Below, piece by piece: positions 38,617 through 48,072 of a DNA stretch of 64,000 nt (its first letter is position 1; every line of letters begins with the position of its first letter). The DNA comes from Lutibaculum sp963816555. Its GTDB lineage: Bacteria; Pseudomonadota; Alphaproteobacteria; Rhizobiales; Tepidamorphaceae. The stretch is from assembly GCA_963816555.1 (NCBI GenBank), contig CAWFLD010000020.1, positions 62,001-126,000 of the forward strand, given 5' to 3'. The notes under the pieces are model-generated. The model saw only the letters and a program-made list of their open reading frames with translations. It made no database searches and was not told the DNA's origin. A program made the position numbers and the translations under genes.

Positions 38617-40340
38617 TCCGGCCGCGTGGCGATCTGGAAGGTCAGCCATCTCGAATTGCCGATATTGATGCCCGACAGCGTCTCGTGGATCTGCGGATTG
38701 TAGCCGAGCGCCTTGGCGCGCGCGACGAAGGGCTCGAACTGCCGCTCCGTCACGATGGCGACGTGGCAGCCGTCGGCGGCGAGGAAGTCGGCCGCGGCCT
38801 TGCCGTCGCCGAAGCGGATGTCGGTGCCGATGGCGAAGATCAGGCTCGCCTCGTTGTAGCCGGCCGCCAGCACCTGCGGATGCTCGCACTGCGCCGCCGC
38901 CTTCACCGCCGCGGCGATGCGCGGGGCGACCCAGACGCTGCGGAGCTGGGGCGCGACGGTGCCGAACACGGTGGCGTAGACGAGCAGCGCCTCGACCACG
39001 AGCAGCGCTGCGGTGGAGCGGAACAGGCCGTGCGCGGCGGCGCGGGCGGCCATGAAGCCGATGGCGAGGACGACGAGCGCCAGGAGGATGGCGAGCGGCG
39101 ACCAGACGCCCTCGAGATAGACGAGGGCGCCGGTGGCGCCGATCGCCACGAGGATGCCGCCGACGGCCGACGCCATCATGAAGAGCCGCGCCCAGCTCCT
39201 GTCGTCGCAGGCGCGGCCGGAGGTCAGCGCCGCCCCGGCGAGGAGCGCGATCGCCGGGTAGGTCGGCATCGTGTAGTGCGGCAGCTTGGTCACCACGATC
39301 TCGAAGACGAGGAAGGCCGGGATGATCCAGGCGAGCAGGAAGCGCGTGGCGTGCTCGCGCCGGCTGCGCCAGATCGCCGGGACCGAGGCGGCGACCAGCG
39401 CGGCGCCCGGCCAGAAGATGACCCAGAACAGCAGGAAGTGCAGCCCCGGCGGGGCGCCGTGCGTCTCCTGCCCCTCGGCGACCTTGCCGAGCATGTCGTG
39501 GCCCAGCGCCTCCTGCAGGAAGCGCCCCTGCGAGACGTGGTTGATCGCGACGAGCCACGGCACGACCATCGCCGCGGCGACGAGGATGCCGGGCAGCCAG
39601 CGCAGCCGGCCGAGCCAGCCCGCGCGGCGGTCCGCGACCGCGAGCGTGAGGATCGTCAGCCCCGAGACCATCGGCGTGATCGGCCCCTTGATGAGCACGC
39701 CGGCGCCGATGCCGACCCAGAAGAGCAGCGGCCAGCCGAAGAAGGCCTCGCGCGCCTCGCCGGCGAGGCGGCCGCCTTTGGCGTAGAGCCGCGCCAGCGC
39801 GAACTGCGCGGCCATGACGGTGGCGAGGAGGGCGGCGTCGGTCTTGGCCAGCCGGGCCTCGACGTTGACGATGACGCACGCCGCCAGCAAGGCCGCGCCG
39901 GCGAGCGCCGCCTCCGGCCCGACGAGCCGCCTGCCGAGATGGAAGGTCAGCAGCACGGCGATCGTCATGCCGATCAGCGACACGAGGCGGTAGACCCAGA
40001 TCGGCGCGTCGGCGCCGTAGCCGGTCACCAGCGTCGCCGCGCTCTGCAGCCAGTAGATGCCGACCGGCTTCTTGTAGCGGCTGACGGTGTGGAAGTGCAG
40101 GTCGACATAGTCGCCGCTCTCGACCATCTGCTTCGAGGTCTGCACGAAGCGCGTCTCGTCGCGGTCGACGCCGGGGATCTGGAAGACGCCCGGCAGGAAG
40201 AGCGCGGCGCACAGCAGGACGAGCAGGAGCGACGCGCGCCAGCCGGAGGCGGCGACGGCGGTCAGCCCCGCCGCCACACGCGCCTCGCCGGGCGCGGACG
40301 CGGCGGCGCCATCCGTCCAGGCGGCCTCTTGCCCTGCCAT
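38613..40340 (-). CDS. ArnT-like GT39/GT83 membrane glycosyltransferase
   Basis: The 575-residue protein has about 12 membrane helices in the N-terminal 420 residues, then a periplasmic domain. The GVDRDETRF loop (about 57-65) is the catalytic first loop of the ArnT/PMT fold; VSRYKKPVGIYWLQSA and ARLAKTDAAL follow. It should transfer a sugar from a polyprenyl phosphate to an outer lipid or glycan on the periplasmic side. With GT2, PAP2 and LAB_N it resembles lipid A modification systems of rhizobia (RgtE/RgtABC logic), an analogy rather than proof. Confidence 0.9.
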   Translation of the reverse strand: MAGQEAAWTDGAAASAPGEARVAAGLTAVAASGWRASLLLVLLCAALFLPGVFQIPGVDRDETRFVQTSKQMVESGDYVDLHFHTVSRYKKPVGIYWLQSAATLVTGYGADAPIWVYRLVSLIGMTIAVLLTFHLGRRLVGPEAALAGAALLAACVIVNVEARLAKTDAALLATVMAAQFALARLYAKGGRLAGEAREAFFGWPLLFWVGIGAGVLIKGPITPMVSGLTILTLAVADRRAGWLGRLRWLPGILVAAAMVVPWLVAINHVSQGRFLQEALGHDMLGKVAEGQETHGAPPGLHFLLFWVIFWPGAALVAASVPAIWRSRREHATRFLLAWIIPAFLVFEIVVTKLPHYTMPTYPAIALLAGAALTSGRACDDRSWARLFMMASAVGGILVAIGATGALVYLEGVWSPLAILLALVVLAIGFMAARAAAHGLFRSTAALLVVEALLVYATVFGTVAPQLRSVWVAPRIAAAVKAAAQCEHPQVLAAGYNEASLIFAIGTDIRFGDGKAAADFLAADGCHVAIVTERQFEPFVARAKALGYNPQIHETLSGINIGNSRWLTFQIATRPE

Positions 40341-40478
40341 TGCGCCTCGTCGAGCCTCGCGGTGGTGCGGCCGCCGGTCGGGCGCCGCTCGTGATCCCAG
40401 GCCGCTCTATGCCGCCTCGGCGCGGCGAGTGCAAACGCGAAAGGGGTCGCCGGCGCAGGTTCCCGGCGAGTGTCGTCG

Positions 40479-41090
<612 letters not shown>

Positions 41091-41300
41091 CCTGTGCTTC
41101 CCGTCCTTCGAGACGCCGGCGGCCGGCGATCTACCGGTCTTCGTCCTCCGGCAAACGCGGAAACCCGGGCCTGGATCCGGCCGCACCCGCATCCGTACGT
41201 GTGCAGTGCATCATTCCCCGTCTTTCGACGCACATGCGAGAGCAATTTTTAAGAGCTCTCGATCTACTTCTTCTTCCATTGGCAGCGGGGGAATCCGATC

Positions 41301-43244
41301 GTGCGTCTAACCATCCCTAAGAAACTTCTCATCCTGATCGCCGTCTCGGCGCTCGTCTCGACGGCGGCGATCGGCGTGCAACTGCTCTCCCTGAAGGAGC
41401 GTATCCGGGCCGACCGCGAGCAGATGCTCGTGTCGCAGGTCGACACGGCCACGACCATCGCCAAGGGCTTCGCCGAGCAAGCCCAGAAGGGCGAGATCTC
41501 CGAGGCCGAGGCGAAGCGCCTGGCGGCGTCCGCCATCCGCTCGATCCGCTACGGCAAAGGCGACTATTTCTTCGTGATGCAGGAGGACGGCCTGATGGTC
41601 GTCCATCCCAAGCCCGAGCGCGAGGGGCAGTCGTCGTGGGACGACACCGACGCCAACGGCTTCCACCAGAGCCGCGCGCTGATCGCCAGCGCCAAGGACG
41701 GCGGCGGCTTCACGAGCTATGTCTGGCCGCGCCTCGGCGAGGACGTGCCGTCGCCGAAGCTCGCCTATTCGAACCTGTTCGCGCCGTGGGGCTGGGTCAT
41801 CGCGACGGGCGTCTATGTCGACGACCTGCAGGTCGTCTTCATGCACGAGCTCTACAAGTCGCTCGCCTGGCTCGCCGGCATCCTGCTCGTGCTCGCCGCC
41901 TGCGCCTGGCCGATCGCGCGGTCGATCTCGCGGCCGCTGGGGCGCGTCAACGCGGTGATGCGCGAGCTCGCCGAGGGCCACAACGGCGTCGAGGTGCCCT
42001 ATGTCGGGCGCCGCGACGAGATCGGCGAGATGGCCGACGCGGTCCAGTCGTTCAAGGAGGCCGCGCTCGCCAAGGAGCGGCTCGAGGCCGAGGGCGAGGA
42101 CATCCGCCGGCAGCAGCAGGCCCAGCGCGACCGGCAGGCCGCCCAGGACCAGGAGCAGACCGAGGCCCTGGAGGACTTCGTCGGCGAGATCCGCCGCGGC
42201 TTCGAGCGGCTGTCGCAGGGCGACCTGACGGTGCGCCTCGAGCGGCCGGTGGCGAGCCAGTACGAGGCGATCCGCCAGCAGTTCAACAGCTCCGTCTCGT
42301 CGCTCGAGGAGACGGTCGGCTCGGTGGTCGGCGCCATCAACTCCATCCGCTCGGGCCTCGGCGAGATCACGAGCGCGTCGAACAACCTGTCGCAGCGCAC
42401 GGAGCAGCAGGCGGCGAGCCTCGAGGAGACGGTCGCCGCCCTCGGCCAGGTCACCGGCGCCGTCAACGAGACCGCGCAGGGCGCCGGCGAGGCGCAGCAG
42501 GCGGCGGAGACCGCGAAGGTCAACGCCGCGAAGGGCGGCGACATCGTCGGCCAGGCGATCGAGGCGATGAGCGGCATCGAGGAATCCTCGAAGCAGATCT
42601 CGCAGATCATCGGCGTGATCGACGAGATCGCCTTCCAGACGAACCTGCTGGCCCTGAACGCGGGCGTCGAGGCGGCGCGGGCGGGCGAGGCCGGCAAGGG
42701 CTTCGCGGTGGTCGCGCAGGAGGTCCGGGCGCTCGCCCAGCGCTCCGCCGAGGCGGCCAAGGAGATCAAGGAGCTGATCTCGCGCTCGAACGGCCAGGTG
42801 CAGACGGGCGTCGAGCTCGTCAGCGCCTCCGGCACGTCGCTGTCGGAGATCGTCGAGCAGGTCGGCCGCATGAGCCGGCTCGTGTCGGAGATCGCGGCCA
42901 AGGCGAAGGACCAGGCCGAGAGCCTGCGCGAGGTGTCGATCGCGGCCGACGAGATGGACAAGGTCACGCAGCAGAACGCCGCCATGGTCGAGGAGACGAC
43001 GGCGGCGAGCGAGAGCCTGGCCCGCGAGACCGACGGCCTCGCCCGCAGCATCGAGCGCTTCAAGGTCTCCGGCAGCGAGCGCACGGCGGCCCGTCCGGCC
43101 GCGCCGGCAGCCCCGGCCGCGAAGCGCCCGGCCGCCGCAAGGCCCGCTCCGAGGCCGGTCGCGCAGGCGAAGCCCGCGAGCCGCGGCAATCTCGCCCTGG
43201 CCGCCTCGAGCGCGCCCGAGGAGGAGGGCTGGGAGGAGTTCTGA
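41301..43244 (+). CDS. Methyl-accepting chemotaxis protein with Cache sensor
   Basis: The 647-residue receptor starts at GTG 41301. It has a first membrane helix (about 7-29), a periplasmic single-Cache domain (GKGDYFFVMQEDGLMVVHP, PWGWVIATGVYVDDL), a second helix (about 188-205), HAMP segments, and a signalling domain with the hairpin tip IDEIAFQTNLLALNAGVEAARAGEAGKGFAVVA. The extreme C-terminus is GWEEF, matching the xWxxF pentapeptide that tethers CheR/CheB. Before it is an Ala/Pro-rich linker. The ligand is unknown. Confidence 0.95.
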   Translation: MRLTIPKKLLILIAVSALVSTAAIGVQLLSLKERIRADREQMLVSQVDTATTIAKGFAEQAQKGEISEAEAKRLAASAIRSIRYGKGDYFFVMQEDGLMVVHPKPEREGQSSWDDTDANGFHQSRALIASAKDGGGFTSYVWPRLGEDVPSPKLAYSNLFAPWGWVIATGVYVDDLQVVFMHELYKSLAWLAGILLVLAACAWPIARSISRPLGRVNAVMRELAEGHNGVEVPYVGRRDEIGEMADAVQSFKEAALAKERLEAEGEDIRRQQQAQRDRQAAQDQEQTEALEDFVGEIRRGFERLSQGDLTVRLERPVASQYEAIRQQFNSSVSSLEETVGSVVGAINSIRSGLGEITSASNNLSQRTEQQAASLEETVAALGQVTGAVNETAQGAGEAQQAAETAKVNAAKGGDIVGQAIEAMSGIEESSKQISQIIGVIDEIAFQTNLLALNAGVEAARAGEAGKGFAVVAQEVRALAQRSAEAAKEIKELISRSNGQVQTGVELVSASGTSLSEIVEQVGRMSRLVSEIAAKAKDQAESLREVSIAADEMDKVTQQNAAMVEETTAASESLARETDGLARSIERFKVSGSERTAARPAAPAAPAAKRPAAARPAPRPVAQAKPASRGNLALAASSAPEEEGWEEF

Positions 43245-43364
43245 GCCTCCCCGCCTGAGCTTCTTGCCGAACCCGACGAAGCCGGGCGACGTTGTCGAAC
43301 GACGCCGCCCGGTGCTCCTCGCGTGTGGAGGGCGCCCGGCCCCGCCCGCGAAAGGAGCGACGAC

Positions 43365-43973
43365 ATGCCGAGGCTCGAATTCTGGTACGACTTCGCCTCG
43401 ACCTATTCCTATCTCTCCGTCATGCGCATCACCGAGCTCGCCGACGCGCGCGGCGTCGAGATCGCGTGGCGGCCGTTCCTGCTCGGGCCGATCTTCGCCG
43501 CGCAAGGCTGGACGTCCTCGCCGTTCAACCTGTTCCCGGCGAAGGGCGCCTATATGTGGCGCGACATGGAGCGGACCTGCGCCGAGGCCGAGCTGCCGCT
43601 CGTGCGGCCCGATCCGTTTCCGCAGAACAGCCTGACCGCCGCCCGCCTCGCGCTCGTCGGCTTCGACGACGGCTGGGGCGAGAGCTTCACCGAGGCGGTC
43701 TACATGGCCGAGTTCGGCGAGGGCCTCGACATCGGCAGCGACGAGACGCTGCGCGAGATCGTGGCGGCGCTCGGCGCCGACCCCGACGACAGCCTCGCCC
43801 GGGCGCGCAGCGACGACAACAAGGCGCGGCTGAAGCGCCGCACCGAGGAGGCGCAGGAGAAGGGCATCTTCGGCGCGCCGAGCTTCGTGGCCGAGGGCGA
43901 GCTCTTCTGGGGCAACGACAGGCTCGAGCAGGCGCTCGACTGGGCCGTCAGGCACCCCGCCGGCAGCGAGTGA
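43365..43973 (+). CDS. 2-hydroxychromene-2-carboxylate isomerase / DsbA-like (kappa GST) protein
   Basis: The 202-residue protein has a thioredoxin-like fold with a helical insertion: MPRLEFWYDFASTYSYLSVMRI, FLLGPIFAAQGW, PFNLFPAKGAYMWRDMER, and GIFGAPSFVAEGELFWGNDRLEQAL near the end. This is the HCCA isomerase/kappa-GST family, with Ser in place of the DsbA CxxC. Original members isomerise naphthalene breakdown products; most genomic members have unknown, glutathione-dependent roles. AAGGAG before the ATG is a good ribosome site. Confidence 0.9.
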   Translation: MPRLEFWYDFASTYSYLSVMRITELADARGVEIAWRPFLLGPIFAAQGWTSSPFNLFPAKGAYMWRDMERTCAEAELPLVRPDPFPQNSLTAARLALVGFDDGWGESFTEAVYMAEFGEGLDIGSDETLREIVAALGADPDDSLARARSDDNKARLKRRTEEAQEKGIFGAPSFVAEGELFWGNDRLEQALDWAVRHPAGSE

Positions 43974-44031
43974 CCGGAGGGCCCGCCGGTGCTAGGCTTC
44001 CCCTAGGGGAAGCGAAGCGACGGGGGTCATC

Positions 44032-44433
44032 ATGCCGCTGCCGATGTCGACCGGCCTCGTCTATCTCGGGCTGAGCGCCGGGCTGTGCCTGGTCTTCTGG
44101 ATTCCCTACATCCTCGCGCGCATCCAGGCCTGGGGCCTCTCGGACGCGGTCGGCTATCCCGACCAGCCGCCGGCCGAGGCCGCCTGGGCCGTCCGGGCGC
44201 GCAAGGCCCACGCCAACCACATCGAGAACCTGGCGCCCTTCGCGGCGCTCGTGCTCGTGGCGGAGCTGACGGGGCAGGCGGGCGGCCTGACGGCGTTCGG
44301 CGCGGCGCTCTTCTTCTGGGCGCGCCTCGTCCACTACGTCGTCTATGCGATGGGGGTGCCGTGGCTGCGCACGCTCGCCTTCGCGGCCGGCTGGCTCGGC
44401 ATGGTGCTGATCTTCGTCGAGATCTTCTTCTGA
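44032..44433 (+). CDS. MAPEG family membrane protein
   Basis: The 133-residue protein has four membrane helices and MAPEG landmarks: RKAHANHIENLAPFAALVLVAE and FFWARLVHYVVYAMGVPWLRTLAF. MAPEG proteins are membrane-bound glutathione- or eicosanoid-related enzymes; bacterial members lack known substrates. It follows another glutathione-linked family gene by 58 bases, so a shared detoxification role is possible but unproven. Confidence 0.9.
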   Translation: MPLPMSTGLVYLGLSAGLCLVFWIPYILARIQAWGLSDAVGYPDQPPAEAAWAVRARKAHANHIENLAPFAALVLVAELTGQAGGLTAFGAALFFWARLVHYVVYAMGVPWLRTLAFAAGWLGMVLIFVEIFF

Positions 44434-44441
44434 AGGCGGCT

Positions 44442-44942
44442 TCAGTAGCGCAGCGACCGCGTCATGCCGGCGTTGCGGCCGGCGACCGCCCAGTAGGAGA
44501 AGCCGGCGACGAGGCCCGCCGCCGTCAGCAGGATCGTCTCGGAGGTGCGCTGCTCGATGTCGGTGAGCGGCACCATGCCGCGCGCCGCCGCGAGGTAGTA
44601 GCCGAGCCCGGCCACGAGGCCGCCGCCCAGCGTGTAGAAGAAGAAGTTCCGCACGACGAAGATCTCGCCGACCGCGATGCCGCAGGCCGCGGGCGCGGCC
44701 GCCAGCGCGGCGACGAAGACGCTCAGGAAGCCGACGACGAACAGGCTCGACGAGACGACGTTGCCGGCCATGTCGAGCTGCGTGACGACGAGGCCGTTCG
44801 GCATGGCGGCGCCGAGCAGCAGCACGAGGCCCGCCATCAGGCAGGCGGCCATGTAGGCGACGATGATCGCGACGAGGCGCCCGAGAATGGGGGTGCGCCG
44901 CGCGGTGTCGACGGGGCGGCCGGACCTCGCTCGGTCCCTCAA
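44442..44942 (-). CDS. Four-helix membrane protein of unknown function
   Basis: The 166-residue protein has four predicted membrane helices (about residues 22-45, 62-88, 95-115, 133-150) and a basic N-terminus. No motif points to an enzyme or transporter. Its ATG overlaps the rlmN stop by 4 bases, so it is translated after rlmN. Similar small membrane genes follow rlmN in other Rhizobiales, but no function is known to me. Confidence 0.72.
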   Translation of the reverse strand: MRDRARSGRPVDTARRTPILGRLVAIIVAYMAACLMAGLVLLLGAAMPNGLVVTQLDMAGNVVSSSLFVVGFLSVFVAALAAAPAACGIAVGEIFVVRNFFFYTLGGGLVAGLGYYLAAARGMVPLTDIEQRTSETILLTAAGLVAGFSYWAVAGRNAGMTRSLRY

Positions 44943-46165
44943 TGCGGCCTAGCCTCTTCCTCGGCCCGGCGCTTCCAGGCCGGCACCCGCTCCGATTCCG
45001 ACTTGAGCTGGCCGCAGGCGGCCATGATGTCGCGGCCGCGCGGCGTGCGCACGGGGCTCGCGTAGCCCGCCCGGTTCACGACCTCGGCGAAGGCCTCGAT
45101 GCGCTCCCAGTCGGAGCACTCGTAGGGGCTGCCGGGCCACGGGTTGAACGGGATCAGGTTGATCTTCGCCGGGATGCCCCTGAGCAGGCGCACGAGCTCC
45201 TTGGCGTCCTCGATGGAATCGTTCTTGTCCTTCAGCATCACGTACTCGAACGTGATGCGCTTGGCGTTCGACACGCCGGGATAGGTGCGGCAGGCCTCGA
45301 GGAGCTCGGCGAGCGGGTATTTCTTGTTGAGCGGCACGAGCTCGTCCCTGAGCTCGTCGCGCACCGCGTGCAGCGAGATCGCCAGCATGACGCCGATCTC
45401 GGCACCCGCGCGCTCGATCATCGGCACGACGCCCGAGGTCGACAGCGTGATGCGGCGCTTCGACAGGCCCATGCCGTCGCCGTCGGCGGCGATCAGCATC
45501 GCCTGCTTGACGTTGTCGAAATTGTACAGCGGCTCGCCCATGCCCATCAGCACGACGTTCGAGATCGCCCGCTCGACGTCGGGCACGAAGCCGTCGGTCG
45601 GCCGCTCGGCGCCCGGCCAGTCGCCGATGCGGTCGCGCGCGGTGAGGATCTGCGAGACGATCTCCTCCGCCGTCAGGTTGCGCACCAGGCGCTGCGTGCC
45701 GGTGTGGCAGAAGCGGCAGGTCAGCGTGCAGCCGACCTGGCTCGAGACGCACAGCGTGCCGCGGTCGTGCTCGGGGATGTAGACCATCTCGACGTCGGCG
45801 GGCGCCTCGCCGGCATTGCGGCCGGGAAAGCGCACGAGCCATTTGCGCGTGCCGTCGCTCGACACCTGCTCGGTGACGATCTCGGGCCGCGCGAGCGTGA
45901 AGTCGCGGGCAAGCGACGTGCGCAGGTCCTTCGAGAGATCCGTCATCTCCGCGAAGTCGCTGGCGCCGCGGGCGTAGATCCACTTCCAGAGCTGCGTGGC
46001 GCGCATCCGGGCCTGCTTCTCCGGCACGCCCGCCTCGACCAGCCGCGCGGCGAGCTGCGGCCGCGGCAGTCCCACGAGCGAGGGCAGGAGGGGTGCGGAC
46101 GCATCCGCGGGCGGTACGGACGGCGCATTGGGATTGCGCCGCGCGAGGTCGAGGCTCAGGGTCAT
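44939..46165 (-). CDS. rlmN: 23S rRNA (adenine2503-C2)/tRNA (adenine37-C2) methyltransferase RlmN
   Basis: RlmN is a radical SAM enzyme that methylates C2 of A2503 in 23S rRNA. The 408-residue protein has the cluster motif C146-x3-C150-x2-C153 (GCTLTCRFCHTG), VVLMGMGEPLYNFDNVK, and the C-terminal methyl-carrying cysteine in RDIMAACGQL. An N-terminal RNA-binding domain covers about 35-115. It is followed by a coupled membrane protein gene and preceded by an ialB-like gene on the same strand. Confidence 0.96.
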   Translation of the reverse strand: MTLSLDLARRNPNAPSVPPADASAPLLPSLVGLPRPQLAARLVEAGVPEKQARMRATQLWKWIYARGASDFAEMTDLSKDLRTSLARDFTLARPEIVTEQVSSDGTRKWLVRFPGRNAGEAPADVEMVYIPEHDRGTLCVSSQVGCTLTCRFCHTGTQRLVRNLTAEEIVSQILTARDRIGDWPGAERPTDGFVPDVERAISNVVLMGMGEPLYNFDNVKQAMLIAADGDGMGLSKRRITLSTSGVVPMIERAGAEIGVMLAISLHAVRDELRDELVPLNKKYPLAELLEACRTYPGVSNAKRITFEYVMLKDKNDSIEDAKELVRLLRGIPAKINLIPFNPWPGSPYECSDWERIEAFAEVVNRAGYASPVRTPRGRDIMAACGQLKSESERVPAWKRRAEEEARPH

Positions 46166-46287
46166 GACGTCACCGGGAAAACCAGGGGCGAACGCTTATC
46201 ATGGGCGTCGCCGGCCCGCAAAACATAGTGCGGCCCGGGCCGGACTTGAACCCCGTCACGCCAGGCGGCAGCGCGCGCGTCGCGCCC

Positions 46288-46326
46288 TGCCGGCATGCCT
46301 TGCTGGCATGCCTTACTGGCATTCCT
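46288..46326. repeat. 13-base tandem repeat at the ialB stop codon, three copies
   Basis: TGCCGGCATGCCT (46288-46300), TGCTGGCATGCCT (46301-46313) and TACTGGCATTCCT (46314-46326) are adjacent 13-base copies with an embedded GGCATGCC palindrome. The TAA stop of the IalB gene (46313-46315) lies at the junction of copies two and three. Confidence 0.8.
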
Positions 46327-46831
46327 TGGCGATGCGCTCGAGCGCGGCGGTGACGCCGGAGAGCGAGTAGGTGTCGGTCGTGTTGGTGCCGCGGGTGGAG
46401 GTGCCCTTCACGACCATCTGCAGGCCGGCCTTCATGGCGCCGACCAGGCGCTGCTCCTCGGCGGCGTTGGCGACCCACGCGCTGTCGTTCTTGGCGAACA
46501 GGTCGAAGGCGGTGCCGTCGATGTCGGCGGTCGGCGTCGAGTTCGGCTGGAGCGGATAGCCCATGATGATCGACACCTCGTTCTTCACGTCCTGCGCCGG
46601 GCGCGACGTGACGAAGAAGTAGATCGGGTCGCGGTTGACGCCCTGCGGCTCGCTCTTCTTCGGCTGCGAGAGGGCGTAGCAGACCTTGTTTCCGTCATTG
46701 GTGGCGGAATAGGCCGCCCAGTCGCTGAACTGCCCCAGCGGCGTCGGGGTGGCGGACTGCGCCAGCGCAGATCCCGCACCAAACGTCAGGGCCACGGCCG
46801 CGAGAGCCAGTCGTGCAAGCGTCATCTTCAC
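46313..46831 (-). CDS. Invasion-associated locus B (IalB) family protein
   Basis: The 172-residue periplasmic protein has a signal peptide (1-24, ending GSALAQ) and the IalB domain: FSDWAAYSATNDGNKVCYALSQPKK, IYFFVTSRPAQDVKNEVSIIMGYP, and a final YSLSGVTAALERIAKECQ with the second cysteine. The family is named after a Bartonella erythrocyte-invasion protein, but homologues in free-living alphaproteobacteria are general envelope proteins. It lies upstream of rlmN, its common neighbour. The last codons overlap a 13-base tandem repeat. Confidence 0.9.
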   Translation of the reverse strand: MKMTLARLALAAVALTFGAGSALAQSATPTPLGQFSDWAAYSATNDGNKVCYALSQPKKSEPQGVNRDPIYFFVTSRPAQDVKNEVSIIMGYPLQPNSTPTADIDGTAFDLFAKNDSAWVANAAEEQRLVGAMKAGLQMVVKGTSTRGTNTTDTYSLSGVTAALERIAKECQ

Positions 46832-47091
46832 CCACCAGTGGTCGCGTTCTCAAAGGATCGCCGGCGCGCTCGGGCCCCGGCGCGGAGTCTCGGGTCGCCA
46901 TTCCCGATAGAGGCCTCGTGCCTGCGGCGGACGCCGAAGCGGTGATCGGGTGCCGAGGAATGACGGCAGCAATTTGACGTGCCCCAACAATTGGACGATG
47001 GAGGTGAACACTCCGTTTACGCTGTCGGGGGCACCGCCATCTTATGGCACCGTGGCGGCGCGAACCGCAAGCCGGGAGGGAAATCGTCGGC
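46832..47091. other. 260-base intergenic region between divergent genes
   Basis: This region separates ialB from the quinone oxidoreductase gene and must hold both promoters. TTTGACGTGCC occurs at about 46974-46984 and recurs at 54115-54125 beside ccmC. GGGAGGG provides a strong ribosome site for the downstream gene. No gene is evident. Confidence 0.4.
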
Positions 47092-48069
47092 ATGAAGGCG
47101 ATATTGTGCGAGGAGCTGGGGCCGCCCGAGAGCCTCGTCCTGCGGGACGTCGAGCCGCCGCGGGCGGGCCCGGGTGAGGTCGTCGTCGAGGTCGGGGCGA
47201 TCGCCCTCAATTTCTTCGACACGCTGATCATCCGCGGCCGCTACCAGACGAAGCCCGAGCTGCCCTTCTCGCCGGGCGGCGAGATCGCCGGCACGGTGCT
47301 GGAGGTCGGCGAGGGCGTCGCGGGGCTGGCGGCCGGCGACCGCGTCATGGCCTATCCCGGCCATGGCGGCGCCCGCGAGCGCGTCGCGGTGGCGGCGAGC
47401 CGCGTCTTCCCGCTGCCGGACGAGGTCTCGTTCGAGGCCGCGGCCGGGGTGCTGATCGCCTACGGCACGGCGCTGCACGCGCTCTCCGACCGGGCGCGGC
47501 TCCAGGCCGGCGAGACGCTCGTCGTGCTCGGCGCCTCGGGCGGCACCGGCTCGGCGGCGCTCGAGATCGGGCGCATCCTCGGCGCCCGCGTCGTCGCGGC
47601 CGCCTCGAGCGAGGACAAGCTCGCCTATTGCCGCGAGAAGGGTGCCGACGCGACGATCGACTACAGCCGCGAGGACCTCAAGGAGCGCATCCGCGAGCTG
47701 ACGGGCGGGCGCGGCGCCGACGTCGTCTACGACACCGTCGGCGGCGAGCGGTCCGAACAGGCCCTGCGCGCCTGCGCCTGGAAGGGGCGGCACCTCGTGG
47801 TCGGCTTCGCGGCGGGCGAGATCCCGAAGATCCCGCTCAACCTCCTGCTGCTCAAGGGCTGCGACATGCAGGGCGTGTTCTGGAGCCGCTTCGCGAGCGA
47901 GGAGCCCGAAGCCTTCCGCGCCAACGCGGCGCAGCTTCTCGACTGGCTGGCGCACGGCCACATCCGGGTCGGCGTCGACCGCCGCTACACCTTGGCCGAC
48001 ACCCCGCAGGCGATCGCGGCGCTGGCGGCCCGCGAGGTCAAGGGCAAGGTGATCGTCACGCCAAGGTGA
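47092..48069 (+). CDS. NADPH:quinone oxidoreductase family protein
   Basis: The 325-residue zinc-free medium-chain dehydrogenase/reductase shows an N-terminal catalytic domain (ALNFFDTLIIRGRYQTKPELPF) and a Rossmann domain with LVVLGASGGTGSAALEIGR (about 143-161). YDTVGGERSEQALRA and KGKVIVTPR complete it. Members reduce quinones or enones with NADPH. The ATG at 47092 follows a strong ribosome site; an upstream in-frame ATG at 47044 is not preferred. Confidence 0.92.
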   Translation: MKAILCEELGPPESLVLRDVEPPRAGPGEVVVEVGAIALNFFDTLIIRGRYQTKPELPFSPGGEIAGTVLEVGEGVAGLAAGDRVMAYPGHGGARERVAVAASRVFPLPDEVSFEAAAGVLIAYGTALHALSDRARLQAGETLVVLGASGGTGSAALEIGRILGARVVAAASSEDKLAYCREKGADATIDYSREDLKERIRELTGGRGADVVYDTVGGERSEQALRACAWKGRHLVVGFAAGEIPKIPLNLLLLKGCDMQGVFWSRFASEEPEAFRANAAQLLDWLAHGHIRVGVDRRYTLADTPQAIAALAAREVKGKVIVTPR

Positions 48070-48072
48070 CCG

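Noticed and set aside
46241..46255. tRNA-like T-arm (GGGGTTCAAGTCC on the minus strand)
   Set aside because: No acceptor, D-arm or anticodon arm can be folded around it; it is probably chance or a degenerate remnant too short to call.
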